Part shown: one piece after another, positions 16,677 to 25,589 of the stretch
How positions within the stretch are numbered: the stretch's first letter is position 1
How the letters are laid out: every line of letters starts with the position of its first letter
Assembly: GCA_900109435.1 (NCBI GenBank)
Contig: FNZT01000003.1
Location: forward strand, 434,001 to 498,000
Direction of reading: 5' to 3'
Source: Ruminococcus sp. YRD2003
Lineage (GTDB): Bacteria > Bacillota > Clostridia > Oscillospirales > Ruminococcaceae
Length of the DNA stretch: 64,000 bases
Notes under the pieces: generated by a model
Databases searched by the model: none
Seen by the model: the letters and a program-made list of their open reading frames with translations, nothing else
Told to the model about the DNA's origin: nothing
Made by a program: the position numbers and the translations under genes

Positions 16677-16705
16677 TTGAAATAAATGATAATATAATGT
16701 ATAAT
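16677..16705 (+). promoter_or_regulatory. Promoter of the rnf operon
   Basis: TTGAAA (16677-16682), 17-bp AT-rich spacer, TATAAT (16700-16705), about 58 bp before the rnfC start. It is divergent from the diguanylate cyclase promoter. Confidence 0.82.
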
Positions 16706-16763
16706 AGAAATGTTCGCTGTCATTCGGACAATACACTTATTTCTTATTTATAAGGAGCTAAAT

Positions 16764-18041
16764 ATGAAAAAACTGAACGGTATAAAGCTGAATCACCGTA
16801 AAAACACGGAAAACAGCGCTACTGTCGAGCTTCCCGTTCCCGCAATGGTGAGGATACCCATGTCGATGCACATGGGAGCTCCGTGCACTCCTCTCGTAAA
16901 GGTCGGCGACACAGTAAAGGTCGGACAGAAAATAGGCGAGTGCGATGCGCCATTCAGCGTCCCCGTACATTCGAGCGTGTCGGGCACGGTAAAGGCTCTG
17001 ACCGATTACCGCAACGCCATGGGAACAGTGTGCAAGGCTGTTGAGATAGAGACAGACGGAAAGCAGGAGGTCTCGGAGGAGGTCAAGCCTCCCGTGCTCA
17101 CCGACAAGGAGAGCTTCATCAAGGCTGTTCGTGAGAGCGGCTCATGCGGACTCGGAGGAGCTGGTTTTCCGACACACATAAAAATGAACCCCAAGGCTGA
17201 GATAGACACCCTCATCATCAACGGCGCCGAGTGCGAGCCCTACATAACCGCCGACTACCGCGAGATGATAGAGCACCCCGAAGATGTCATCGGGGGAATA
17301 AATCTCGTGAAGGATATGCTCGGGATAAAGCAGGCAAAACTCGCCATAGAGGGCAACAAGCCCGAGGCGATAAAGAACTTCACCGAGATGGCTGCTAAGG
17401 ATGACACCATCGACATCATCACGCTCCCATCTGCGTATCCGCAGGGAGCAGAAAAGGTCATCATCTACAACTCTACGGGACGCATCGTCAACGAAGGAAC
17501 TCTCCCCGCAGACGCAGGCGTGATAGTCATGAACGTGTCAACTATCGCGTTCCTTTACCGCTACAGCAAGGACGGTATGCCGCTCATCACGCGCCGCATG
17601 ACCGTCGACGGAAATGCTGTAGGCGAGCCCCAAAATGTGCTCGTCCCCATAGGCACAAGCTTCCGCGAGGTAATGGAGTTCTGCAAGACCGACATCGACG
17701 CACTGAAAAAAGTCATTGCGGGCGGACCAATGATGGGGATGTCCGTACCCGATATAGATATGCCCGTTGTCAAGACCTCGAACGCACTGCTCGCATTCAA
17801 GAGCTACGATGAGAGAAAGACGTCTGCGTGCATACGCTGCGGCAGATGTGTGAACGTATGCCCTCTCGGACTCATGCCCGCCGAGATAGACAGGGCATAC
17901 AGGATAAAAGATATCGACGACCTGAAGAAGCTGAAAGTGCTGCTCTGCATGAACTGCGGAAGCTGCACCTACGTATGTCCCGCGAACCGAAAGCTCGCGG
18001 AGACAAATCAGCTCGCGAAGGCTCTTATACCAAGAAAGTGA
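16764..18041 (+). CDS. rnfC: Rnf complex subunit RnfC
   Basis: 425 residues from the ATG at 16764 (after AAGGAGCTAAAT); the open frame begins 18 codons earlier without a binding site. RnfC is the peripheral NADH/FMN subunit of the ferredoxin:NAD+ oxidoreductase. An NADH-binding, Nqo1-like core carries GLGGAGFPTHIK near residue 133 and INGAECEPYITAD near 154. Two 4Fe-4S motifs lie near the C-terminus (CIRCGRCVNVCP near 371 and CMNCGSCTYVCP near 410). It is first in the rnfCDGEAB operon, the usual clostridial order. Confidence 0.96.
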   Translation: MKKLNGIKLNHRKNTENSATVELPVPAMVRIPMSMHMGAPCTPLVKVGDTVKVGQKIGECDAPFSVPVHSSVSGTVKALTDYRNAMGTVCKAVEIETDGKQEVSEEVKPPVLTDKESFIKAVRESGSCGLGGAGFPTHIKMNPKAEIDTLIINGAECEPYITADYREMIEHPEDVIGGINLVKDMLGIKQAKLAIEGNKPEAIKNFTEMAAKDDTIDIITLPSAYPQGAEKVIIYNSTGRIVNEGTLPADAGVIVMNVSTIAFLYRYSKDGMPLITRRMTVDGNAVGEPQNVLVPIGTSFREVMEFCKTDIDALKKVIAGGPMMGMSVPDIDMPVVKTSNALLAFKSYDERKTSACIRCGRCVNVCPLGLMPAEIDRAYRIKDIDDLKKLKVLLCMNCGSCTYVCPANRKLAETNQLAKALIPRK

Positions 18042-18050
18042 GGTGAGAAC

Positions 18051-19007
18051 ATGAACAGACTTATTGTTTCGCCGTCTCCGCACGACGAAAACTACCTGAA
18101 GACCTCGACGATAATGCTCAATGTCATTATCGCACTTATGCCCGCGCTCATAGTGGGATGTGTATACTTCGGACTGCGTGCTCTGCTGCTGACGGCAGTA
18201 TGTGTCGGCTCGTGCGTTCTGTTTGAGTTCCTCACCAGAAAGCTCATGAAGCGTGAAAACACTATCGGCGACCTATCGGCGGTCGTCACAGGCGTGATAC
18301 TGGCGATGAACCTGCCTTCAACGCTTCCACTGTGGATGGCGGTGATAGGCTCATTCGTTGCGATCGTTGTAGTAAAACAGCTCTTCGGCGGCATCGGTCA
18401 GAACTTCGCAAACCCTGCCATTACTGCACGAATAGTTCTCATGGTGAGCTTCCCTGCCGCTATGACAAGGTGGGTGGAGCCGTTCACACATGAAGCTGTT
18501 GACGCAGTATCGGGTGCTACCCCGCTTGTCCTCGATTCATTCAGAGGTACGACCGATGAGATACTCATGCCCTCATATCTCGACCTCTTCCTCGGAAAGA
18601 CAGGCGGCTGTCTCGGCGAGACCTGCGCTCTTGCGCTCCTCATCGGCGGACTCTACCTCGCAGTACGCAAAATAATCAACCTCGCAGCCCCACTCTCATT
18701 CATCGGCAGCCTCTTCGTGCTCACATGGGTAAGCGGCGGCGACCCCGTTTATCAGATACTCGCAGGCGGCGTGTTCCTCGGAGCCTTCTTCATGGCTACG
18801 GACTATGCCACCACTCCTATCAGCACCAAGGGCAAGATAGTATTCGGTCTCGGCTGCGGACTCATCACCTTTGTCATCAGACGCTTCGGCTCATTCCCGG
18901 AGGGCGTATCGTTCTCGATACTGCTGATGAACGTACTGACTCCGTACATAGAGCAGCTAACACGCACAAAGGTGCTCGGAGCAAAGGAGGCTGAGAAGAA
19001 TGAATAA
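18051..19007 (+). CDS. rnfD: Rnf complex subunit RnfD
   Basis: 318 residues with about nine membrane helices. The covalent FMN attachment sequence SGATPL is seen near residue 155 (VDAVSGATPLVLDS), and FANPAITARI near 118 is family-typical. RnfD carries electrons across the membrane and takes part in ion pumping. Its stop overlaps the rnfG start by 8 bases. A hydrophobic internal membrane protein, correctly placed between rnfC and rnfG. Confidence 0.95.
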   Translation: MNRLIVSPSPHDENYLKTSTIMLNVIIALMPALIVGCVYFGLRALLLTAVCVGSCVLFEFLTRKLMKRENTIGDLSAVVTGVILAMNLPSTLPLWMAVIGSFVAIVVVKQLFGGIGQNFANPAITARIVLMVSFPAAMTRWVEPFTHEAVDAVSGATPLVLDSFRGTTDEILMPSYLDLFLGKTGGCLGETCALALLIGGLYLAVRKIINLAAPLSFIGSLFVLTWVSGGDPVYQILAGGVFLGAFFMATDYATTPISTKGKIVFGLGCGLITFVIRRFGSFPEGVSFSILLMNVLTPYIEQLTRTKVLGAKEAEKNE

Positions 19008-19527
19008 GATACTCCCCTCCCTCGTTCTCACGATAATATGCCTTGTGGCTTCGGCTCTTCTCGTGTTCGCTCATGAGCTCACAAAAGAGAACATCGCCGA
19101 GCAGAAGGAGCTCAAATTCAGCTCGTCTGTCGAGGCACTCTTCGGCAAGACCGATTCAAAGCTCGTTGAGGGCGATTTCGGCGACGGCATAGAGGCAGTC
19201 GCTGTTACCTCCGACGGCAGAACTGCGATACAGGTCATAGCTGACGGCTACTCCAAGGACGGAATAAACATACTGGTCGGCATAGACGCCGACGGCAAGG
19301 TATCGGGAATAGAGTTCGTATCTCTCGGCGAGACTCCCGGTCTCGGCTCGAAGGTACGCGATATCCCCGAATTCCGTGAGCAGTTCTACGGCATAGGCTC
19401 GAACGCCGAGGCTTCTGCCGTTGACGGCATCAGCGGTGCGACCTTCTCATCAAACGGCATGATGAAAGCAGTAGGTCGGGCACTCGATGCTTACAATGAA
19501 AACAAGGAGGCGATACTCAATGGCTGA
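19000..19527 (+). CDS. rnfG: Rnf complex subunit RnfG
   Basis: 175 residues. One N-terminal membrane helix (about 5-25) and an extracellular FMN domain. The covalent flavin site SGATFSS near residue 147 matches the SGATxTS family signature, with FMN linked to Thr, and ETPGLGSKV near 112 is also conserved. It overlaps both neighbours (rnfD end and rnfE start), which points to tight coupling of translation. Confidence 0.94.
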   Translation: MNKILPSLVLTIICLVASALLVFAHELTKENIAEQKELKFSSSVEALFGKTDSKLVEGDFGDGIEAVAVTSDGRTAIQVIADGYSKDGINILVGIDADGKVSGIEFVSLGETPGLGSKVRDIPEFREQFYGIGSNAEASAVDGISGATFSSNGMMKAVGRALDAYNENKEAILNG

Positions 19528-20203
19528 TAAGAAGAACTCACTTTTCGGCGAGCTTACAAAGGGCATAATCAAGGAGAACCCCACGCTCGTAATGCTGCTG
19601 GGTATGTGCCCCACGCTCGCTGTTACGACACAGGCAATGAACGGTATCGGAATGGGTCTTGCCACAACGTTCGTTCTTCTCGGCTCTAACATCGTTATCT
19701 CGGCTCTGCGCAAGGTCATTCCCGACAAGGTGCGTATCCCCGCATTCATTGTCATCATCGCAAGCTTCGTTACTCTCATCGGCTTCCTGCTCGAGGGCTT
19801 CGTTCCGAGCCTGTATGACAGCCTCGGCATCTACCTCACGCTCATCACCGTAAACTGCATAATCTTCGGACGTGCAGAAATGTTCGCGAGCAAGAACAAC
19901 GTCATAGCTTCCGCGTTCGACGCGATAGGAATGGGTATAGGCTTCACGCTCGCCCTCTTCCTCATGGGCAGTATCCGCGAAATAATAGGCGCGGGTCAGT
20001 GGATGGGCATGGACATTCCCGTAATGCACTCTAACCCAATGCTGCTGTTTATCATGCCCGCAGGCGGCTTCTTCACCCTCGGCTGCATAATCGCGGCAGT
20101 AAACAAACTCAAAAACAAGAAGCCTCCTCAGGAGCTCTCTTGCGGAGGCTGTGAAGGCTGTCCCATGGCAGAAAAATGCGGTACAAAGGAGTCGGATAAG
20201 TAA
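19520..20203 (+). CDS. rnfE: Rnf complex subunit RnfE with a Cys-rich tail
   Basis: 227 residues from the ATG at 19520, which lies in the last codons of rnfG after AAGGAGGCGATACTCA. Six membrane helices and the RnfA/RnfE/NqrE family pattern (KENPTLVMLLGMCPTLAVTT at the start, GLGMGFTL-like middle) are visible. After the last helix a hydrophilic tail of about 25 residues contains CGGCEGCPMAEKC, four cysteines spaced CxxCxxCx5C. The membrane part forms half of the ion and electron path with RnfA; the tail could bind metal or an Fe-S cluster, which is inference. Confidence 0.93.
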   Translation: MADKKNSLFGELTKGIIKENPTLVMLLGMCPTLAVTTQAMNGIGMGLATTFVLLGSNIVISALRKVIPDKVRIPAFIVIIASFVTLIGFLLEGFVPSLYDSLGIYLTLITVNCIIFGRAEMFASKNNVIASAFDAIGMGIGFTLALFLMGSIREIIGAGQWMGMDIPVMHSNPMLLFIMPAGGFFTLGCIIAAVNKLKNKKPPQELSCGGCEGCPMAEKCGTKESDK

Positions 20204-20781
20204 TGAAGACAATACTTGCAATAATGCTCTCGGCAATGATAACCGACAACTTTATTGTCTCGAAATTCATGGGAATCTGTCCGTTCCTCGGCGTTTCAAA
20301 GAAGCTCGGCAGTGCAACGGGCATGGGCATCGCGGTAACATTCGTCATGATATGCGCGACCTGTGTTACGTACCCCATTTATCACGGGCTCCTCGTTCCG
20401 AATCATATCGAGTATTTCAAGACGGTAGTATTCATACTCGTTATCGCGCTTTTCGTTCAGCTCGTCGAAAACTTTCTCAAAAAGTGCGTTCCCGCGCTGT
20501 ATAAGTCACTCGGCGTTTATCTGCCGCTCATCACGACGAACTGCGCTGTTCTCGGCGTAACTGTAATCAACATCGACAACAACTACACCTTCATACAGTC
20601 ACTCGTGAATGCTCTGTTCGGCGGAATCGGATTCGCGCTGATGCTCATCATCTTCTCGGGTGTACGCAAAAAGCTCGAATACGCCGACATACCCGAAACA
20701 TTCAAGGGCGTGCCTGCAACGCTCATCGCCGCTTCGATAGTCTCCGTAAGCTTCATGGGCTTCTCGGGACTTATGAGCTAA
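20203..20781 (+). CDS. rnfA: Rnf complex subunit RnfA
   Basis: 192 residues, six membrane helices, paralogous to RnfE with the opposite topology. Family sequence includes ILSAMITDNFIVSKFMGICP near residue 12 and LPLITTNCAVLGV near 104, each carrying one of the Cys residues that hold the membrane-embedded 2Fe-2S cluster between RnfA and RnfE. Its ATG overlaps the rnfE stop (TAATG). Confidence 0.95.
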   Translation: MKTILAIMLSAMITDNFIVSKFMGICPFLGVSKKLGSATGMGIAVTFVMICATCVTYPIYHGLLVPNHIEYFKTVVFILVIALFVQLVENFLKKCVPALYKSLGVYLPLITTNCAVLGVTVINIDNNYTFIQSLVNALFGGIGFALMLIIFSGVRKKLEYADIPETFKGVPATLIAASIVSVSFMGFSGLMS

Positions 20782-20793
20782 GGGGGTGCCGAC

Positions 20794-21588
20794 ATGGAAA
20801 CATATCTGATCCCCGCTCTTATCCTCGGAGGCTGCGGCATTCTCGCGGGCGTGCTGCTGACTATAGCGTCAAAGGTATTTTACGTCAAGGTGGACGAACG
20901 CATCGAGAAGATATCGGAGGCTCTGCCGCAGGCGAACTGCGGCGCGTGCGGATTCGCAGGCTGTGCTGACTACGCCGACGCTATCATCACCAAGGGAGCT
21001 CCCACTAATCTATGCCGTCCAGGCGGAGCTGATGCCGCAGGCAAGATAGCCGACATACTCGGTACTACGGCTGCGGAAGTCGTCCCTATGACGGCTGTGG
21101 TACACTGCTCGGGCGACTGTGAAGCTACAAAGCCTCAGTTCGACTTTGACGGTGTGCAGTCCTGCAAGGCTGTAAAGCGCTTCTACGGCGGTAACGGCTC
21201 GTGCAAATTCGGCTGTATCGGACTCGGAGACTGCGCGGCTGTCTGCGAGCACGACGCTATCAGGATAGTGAACGGCGTCGCGAAGGTAGACCCTGCTCTG
21301 TGCGGTGCGTGCGGTCAGTGTGCAGCTGTATGTCCGAATTTGCTGATAAGCATCAAGCCCAAAACCAAACACATAGATGTGCTCTGCTCTTCGGGCGATA
21401 ACGGCAAGGCGACCAAGCTTGCTTGCAAGAACGGCTGTATCGGTTGTAAAATGTGCGAGAAGAAGTGTCCGACAGGCGCAATCAAGGTCGAAAACTTCCA
21501 CGCGTCGATAGATTACGACAAGTGCGAGAACTGCGGTGAATGCATGGCGGCTTGTCCCGTCAAGGTCATACACACCTGCAAAGTCTAA
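20794..21588 (+). CDS. rnfB: Rnf complex subunit RnfB (ferredoxin-like)
   Basis: 264 residues. One N-terminal membrane helix (about 5-28) is followed by the 4Fe-4S domain CGACGFAGCADYADA (near 49), and then several ferredoxin motifs: CAAVCEHDAI, CGACGQCAAVCP near 169, CIGCKMCEKKCPTGAI near 213 and CENCGECMAACPV near 244. RnfB accepts electrons from reduced ferredoxin. It is the last gene of the operon and is followed at once by a strong terminator. Confidence 0.96.
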   Translation: METYLIPALILGGCGILAGVLLTIASKVFYVKVDERIEKISEALPQANCGACGFAGCADYADAIITKGAPTNLCRPGGADAAGKIADILGTTAAEVVPMTAVVHCSGDCEATKPQFDFDGVQSCKAVKRFYGGNGSCKFGCIGLGDCAAVCEHDAIRIVNGVAKVDPALCGACGQCAAVCPNLLISIKPKTKHIDVLCSSGDNGKATKLACKNGCIGCKMCEKKCPTGAIKVENFHASIDYDKCENCGECMAACPVKVIHTCKV

Positions 21589-21589
21589 A

Positions 21590-21624
21590 AAAACGCTGTC
21601 TATCATTACGGTAGACAGCGTTTT
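21590..21624. terminator. Bidirectional terminator between rnfB and the guanylate-kinase-like gene
   Basis: Thirteen-bp stem AAAACGCTGTCTA (21590-21602) and TAGACAGCGTTTT (21612-21624) with a 9-base loop. It serves both convergent genes. Confidence 0.9.
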
Positions 21625-21625
21625 C

Positions 21626-22207
21626 TCATTCAAACGAAAGTATATATTTCTTCATCTCGTTGAGGCACTCATTGAACGAGCCCGTATTGTCGAAACGGCG
21701 CTCAACTCCCGCCGCCGCAAGCTTCTCGTCGGAGAAATCCTCAGTGTCAGCGATGAATCGGCGGCAGAGCTCGGTGAACTTCGGTTCCTCCTCACGGCGC
21801 TCGCGCTCCACTGCTCGTGCGAGCCTCTCGCCGTCCTCGACCTCGACATACAGCGGGACTACCCTGTCCGCGCCGAAGTAGTCACGTATCGGCACGAACG
21901 ACTCAAGCGTGCCTATGACGGCATAGCTGTGTGAATCAAGGTCAATGTTGTCATTTGCTGTGAAGTATGTCCAGTCTCCGAGCTTGGTATTGTAAGTACG
22001 GCTCTCAATGACCCTTCCCTCAGAGCTCATCTTCTCAAAGGTCTCACGGTCGACGAAGTGGTACTCCCTTCCGTCCTTCTCATTCTCGCGCATGGGACGG
22101 GTGGTGTATATGACGAGCGGGGTGAGTGCCAGACTGCCTATTATAGCCGAATACAGGCTGTCCTTGCCTGACGAGCTCTTTCCCATTATGCAGAATATCC
22201 TGTTCAT
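21626..22207 (-). CDS. Guanylate kinase family protein, divergent
   Basis: 193 residues. The P-loop is MGKSSSGKDSLY (residues 8-19) with Asp where Ser or Thr is usual, followed by the GMP-binding TTRPMRENEKDGREYHFV near residue 36. These match the guanylate kinase family that transfers phosphate from ATP to GMP, but the sequence is far from housekeeping Gmk; clostridial genomes often have such a second copy. The substrate may differ. The gene stands alone with its own promoter and a shared terminator. Confidence 0.75.
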   Translation of the reverse strand: MNRIFCIMGKSSSGKDSLYSAIIGSLALTPLVIYTTRPMRENEKDGREYHFVDRETFEKMSSEGRVIESRTYNTKLGDWTYFTANDNIDLDSHSYAVIGTLESFVPIRDYFGADRVVPLYVEVEDGERLARAVERERREEEPKFTELCRRFIADTEDFSDEKLAAAGVERRFDNTGSFNECLNEMKKYILSFE

Positions 22208-22236
22208 AAGAGACCTCCTAAAATGTGTCAGGTACT

Positions 22237-22265
22237 ATTATAGCAGATTCGCGTACAAAATTCAA
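22237..22265 (-). promoter_or_regulatory. Promoter of the guanylate-kinase-like gene
   Basis: Minus strand TTGAAT (22265-22260), 17-bp spacer, TATAAT (22242-22237). GGAGG follows just before the start at 22207. Confidence 0.82.
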
Positions 22266-22313
22266 GTGAGGTAAACCTAAAAATTCTTAGACCAATTTAG
22301 TATAAATCGTTCA

Positions 22314-22345
22314 GACGTTCTGGATGAAAATTTAGTGAAAACGTC
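22314..22345. repeat. Candidate operator: GACGTT/AACGTC inverted repeat before the -35 box
   Basis: GACGTT (22314-22319) and AACGTC (22340-22345) form an inverted repeat with a 20-base centre, and the second arm touches the -35 box at 22346. A small palindrome CAGA-CGT-TCTG overlaps the first arm (22312-22322). The geometry suits a dimeric regulator. Confidence 0.45.
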
Positions 22346-22374
22346 TTGACAAGAAGTGAATAAGATTATATAAT
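22346..22374 (+). promoter_or_regulatory. Promoter of the LacI-sensor diguanylate cyclase gene
   Basis: TTGACA (22346-22351), 17-bp spacer, TATAAT (22369-22374): full consensus. Confidence 0.9.
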
Positions 22375-22440
22375 TAATATGTGTATATAGGGTTATCAGC
22401 AATATGTGCTGAAATAAACGCAAACGAGGGGTGACAGCCA

Positions 22441-24360
22441 ATGTCAAAGCCAATCGAGATAGCCGTTATAGTAGCAGGCATAGACGAGGAATACCAGAAC
22501 GCCATACTTGAGGGCATTATCGCATTTGCCAAGGAGCATGATGTCAACATCTCATGCTTTGCACCGATAGGCGGAGTTATCTCCATTTCAAAGTATGATA
22601 TCGGTGAATACAATATATACTCGCTCATAAACTTCGACCGCTTCGACGGAGTTATCCTGATGACCAACACCATCAGCGACCCCAGCGAGAAGGAGAATCT
22701 TATAAACCGCGTCAAGGCTTCAAAGCTGCCCGCTGTAGTCTTTGACTGCAACGACTATCCCGAGCTTTACAACATCAGGATAGACAACACCAGCGCCATG
22801 CGCGCTATTGTCGAGCACGTCATAGAGGTACACGGCGCAAAGCTCGTCAACTATATATCTGGACCTCTGACAAATCCCGAGGCTGAGGACAGATATCAGG
22901 CATTCCTCAGCGTCATGGCAGAGCACGGTCTGACCGTTGACACAAGGCGCGTATTCTTCGGAGAGTTCCGCGCTGAGGACGGAAAGAGAGCCGTCAAGGA
23001 ATTTAATGACTCAAAGCTGTCCAAACCCGACGCTATAGTATGTGCAAACGACAATATGGCGCTCGCGGCAATTGAGGAGCTCCGCGCACAGGGATACAGC
23101 GTACCCGATGACGTGATAGTCACGGGCTTTGACAACACATTCAACGCGCGCCACTACTCCCCCTCGCTAACTACGGTAGACAGACCGCTCGACGCCGCGG
23201 GATATCATGCGTGTCAGGCTATACTCGACATTATCTCGGGAAAGAATACAGACGAGGAATCATCGCTTCAGGCAACTCCCGTTTTTGCGGAGAGCTGCGG
23301 CTGCAAGAGCGAATATGACGAGAACGTCAGCAGCTACAAGCAGAACGTATTCAAGCGACTAAACGACTGTCACCACGACATCGCGGTGCTCAACCGCCTG
23401 ACCACCGACCTCGCCGACAACGATACCCTCGAGGACGTTATAGATGATATCGCAAGATATGTCAATGAGCTTCATCTCGGACGCTTCTCGCTATGCCTCT
23501 GCTCGAACTGGGACGAATCGTTCCGCGACGGCTGGAAGCAGCACGAGGAACACAAGCCTCAGATACGCGGCTACACCGAGAAGATGAGCGCACCGCTAAT
23601 AATCGACGGCGAGAAAAAGTTTGCGGTCGAGAGCTTTAGCAGCAGCGCAATGTATCCCTACCGCGACGGCAGCAGCGGTAATGTCAGCTTTTTCCTGCCG
23701 CTTCATTTCCGTGAGGTGTGCCTCGGCTACTACATCATCACGAATACGCCATTCCCGCTGAAGAGTATGCTCTGCCACTCGATAATGCTCAATATCAGCC
23801 ACTCCATCGAGAATATCCGCAAGCTGCTAAACCTCAACAGCATGATACACGAGCTCGACAAGCTCTACGTGAACGACCCGCTGTGCAACATCTACAACAG
23901 AAGCGGCTTCATCAGAGCAGCCGACACGATATTCACCCGCTGCAAGCGTACAGGCGACAAGATGCTCATTTCCTTCATCGACATGGACGGCCTGAAGCTC
24001 ATCAACGACAACTTCGGGCACAAGGAGGGCGACTTTGCGCTCCAGCGTCTCGCAAGCGTCATCGCCAGCTGCTGCGATAAGAACTACATCTGCGCACGCT
24101 TCGGCGGAGACGAGTTCATCATACTTGGCTCGGGAGTCCACGAAGGAGATATAGAGCACCTTGAAACGAACTTCAAGAAGCATCTCGAGAATATCAACTC
24201 CGTTATCAATAAGCCGTATGAGATATCGGCGAGCATCGGCTCGATAATGTCCGAGGTTACGGACGACCTGACGCTGTTCACGCTTATCACCGAGGCGGAT
24301 GAGATGATGTACGAAAAGAAAAAGAAGAAAGCGACTTCACGCTATCTTCGCAGAGAATAA
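22441..24360 (+). CDS. Cytoplasmic diguanylate cyclase with a LacI-type ligand-binding domain
   Basis: 639 residues with three parts. Residues 1-285 are a LacI/GalR-type periplasmic-binding-protein fold without the helix-turn-helix and without a signal peptide (AILEGIIAFAKEHDV, CANDNMALAAIEELRAQGYSVPDDV, TGFDNTFNARHYSPSLTTV). Residues 285-460 resemble an accessory GAF-like region. Residues 470-639 are a GGDEF domain with SFIDMDGLKLINDNFGHKEGD and the intact RFGGDEFIIL site; no RxxD inhibitory site is seen. It probably makes c-di-GMP in response to a sugar-like ligand inside the cell. It has a consensus promoter, a possible operator and its own terminator. Confidence 0.88.
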   Translation: MSKPIEIAVIVAGIDEEYQNAILEGIIAFAKEHDVNISCFAPIGGVISISKYDIGEYNIYSLINFDRFDGVILMTNTISDPSEKENLINRVKASKLPAVVFDCNDYPELYNIRIDNTSAMRAIVEHVIEVHGAKLVNYISGPLTNPEAEDRYQAFLSVMAEHGLTVDTRRVFFGEFRAEDGKRAVKEFNDSKLSKPDAIVCANDNMALAAIEELRAQGYSVPDDVIVTGFDNTFNARHYSPSLTTVDRPLDAAGYHACQAILDIISGKNTDEESSLQATPVFAESCGCKSEYDENVSSYKQNVFKRLNDCHHDIAVLNRLTTDLADNDTLEDVIDDIARYVNELHLGRFSLCLCSNWDESFRDGWKQHEEHKPQIRGYTEKMSAPLIIDGEKKFAVESFSSSAMYPYRDGSSGNVSFFLPLHFREVCLGYYIITNTPFPLKSMLCHSIMLNISHSIENIRKLLNLNSMIHELDKLYVNDPLCNIYNRSGFIRAADTIFTRCKRTGDKMLISFIDMDGLKLINDNFGHKEGDFALQRLASVIASCCDKNYICARFGGDEFIILGSGVHEGDIEHLETNFKKHLENINSVINKPYEISASIGSIMSEVTDDLTLFTLITEADEMMYEKKKKKATSRYLRRE

Positions 24361-24369
24361 CCGTATACA

Positions 24370-24405
24370 AACAGCGGCACTCATTTTGCGTGCCGCTGTT
24401 TTTCG
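24370..24405 (+). terminator. Terminator after the LacI-sensor diguanylate cyclase gene
   Basis: AACAGCGGCAC (24370-24380) pairs with GTGCCGCTGTT (24390-24400) across a 9-base loop, followed by TTTCGTTTT. Confidence 0.9.
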
Positions 24406-24474
24406 TTTTATAGTTTCGTTAAATGCATCAAAGACTTTTCTTCAAACGATCCTGTAATCTTTTAACTATCAGTT

Positions 24475-25356
24475 TCAAGGCAGTTCAAGCGTACGCTTCG
24501 TTATACCTGCTGCCACACCCTGAGTGCCTGTACCGACATGGCTCGCTATGCTGCACGCCAGAGGTCTGTATGTAACGTGATACCCCGGGAATTCCGCTTT
24601 TATCATTCCGACCCAGCGGTCTATCTGCTCCTGAGTTTCCATTGTGCCCGAAGCGCCGATGCTCATATGCTCCTTCGGGACGCCCTTATACTTGTTCTCG
24701 AGGTCGTTGTGGATCGCTTCGAACATCTTCTTCTCGGCGTTGTCCATACCTCTTACTTTTGCGTATGCATCAAGCTTGCCGCCCTGTATCTTCAGCACGG
24801 GTTTGAGGTTGAGCACTGTCGCTATAGCGGCACCCGCCTTGGTTATCCTGCCTGTCTTGATTATGCGTTTAAGGCTCTGGAGTGTGATATAAATGTCGTT
24901 GTTATAGGTCTGCTCCTCGAGGTATTCCTTGATTGCCTGTCCCGTCATACCGTTTTCAGCCATGTACTGCGCATCGTACACGGAGTCGAGCAGAGTTATG
25001 GATATGCGGTGATTGTCAACTACAATGACCTTTCCGTCATAGTCTGCGGAGAGAGCTGTAGCAGTCGCACAAGAGCCGCTGAGTCCGCTCGTCATCGGGA
25101 TATACACGAGCTCATCGTAGCCCTGCGAAAGTATATCATCCCACATCTGAGTGAGATCACCCGGCGAAGGCTGCGAGGAAACAATGTCCTTGTCTTCGCT
25201 GAGAGCCTTATACAGCATAGTGTGGTCGAGCGTGACCTCCTCCATATAATCCTTGCCGTCGATCATTACCGGCATGGGCAGTACGAAAATCCCGTTTGTC
25301 TTGCCCTCATCAAGTGTGATACCGCTGTTTGTGTCGGTCATTACCGCTGTTTTCAT
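24475..25356 (-). CDS. DegV family fatty-acid-binding protein
   Basis: 293 residues. The start MKTAVMTDTNSGI, the SSQPSPGDL segment near residue 59, IPMTSGLSGSC near 86 and LKPVLKIQGGKL near 198 are DegV signatures; the conserved Ser and Thr bind the fatty-acid carboxylate. FakB proteins of this family present fatty acids to the kinase FakA for use in phospholipid synthesis. No fakA is in the window. The gene is a single unit with a consensus promoter. Confidence 0.9.
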   Translation of the reverse strand: MKTAVMTDTNSGITLDEGKTNGIFVLPMPVMIDGKDYMEEVTLDHTMLYKALSEDKDIVSSQPSPGDLTQMWDDILSQGYDELVYIPMTSGLSGSCATATALSADYDGKVIVVDNHRISITLLDSVYDAQYMAENGMTGQAIKEYLEEQTYNNDIYITLQSLKRIIKTGRITKAGAAIATVLNLKPVLKIQGGKLDAYAKVRGMDNAEKKMFEAIHNDLENKYKGVPKEHMSIGASGTMETQEQIDRWVGMIKAEFPGYHVTYRPLACSIASHVGTGTQGVAAGITKRTLELP

Positions 25357-25401
25357 TTGTCATTCCTCTTTCTTTTGAAAATGTCTGTAAAATACAAATC
25401 A

Positions 25402-25430
25402 ATTATATCACCGTCGGGCGGTTTTGTCAA
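25402..25430 (-). promoter_or_regulatory. Promoter of the DegV family gene
   Basis: Minus strand TTGACA (25430-25425), 17-bp spacer, TATAAT (25407-25402): full consensus. Confidence 0.9.
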
Positions 25431-25522
25431 CAAATAGCTTGCGCTCAGCAATAATCAGGATCTACGCAGCCTCAGTTTTCGCGGCAAGGCTTGATGGAAC
25501 GAAAGTTTTTCGCCGCGTCCAC

Positions 25523-25551
25523 TTGCTATTTTGTGCTTTATGTGATATAAT
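25523..25551 (+). promoter_or_regulatory. Promoter of the MetRS-like gene
   Basis: TTGCTA (25523-25528), 17-bp spacer, TATAAT (25546-25551). The start codon follows about 39 bases later, so no T-box or long leader fits. Confidence 0.82.
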
Positions 25552-25589
25552 AAAATGTGATTGATAATCCACCGAAAGGAATCATAAAT

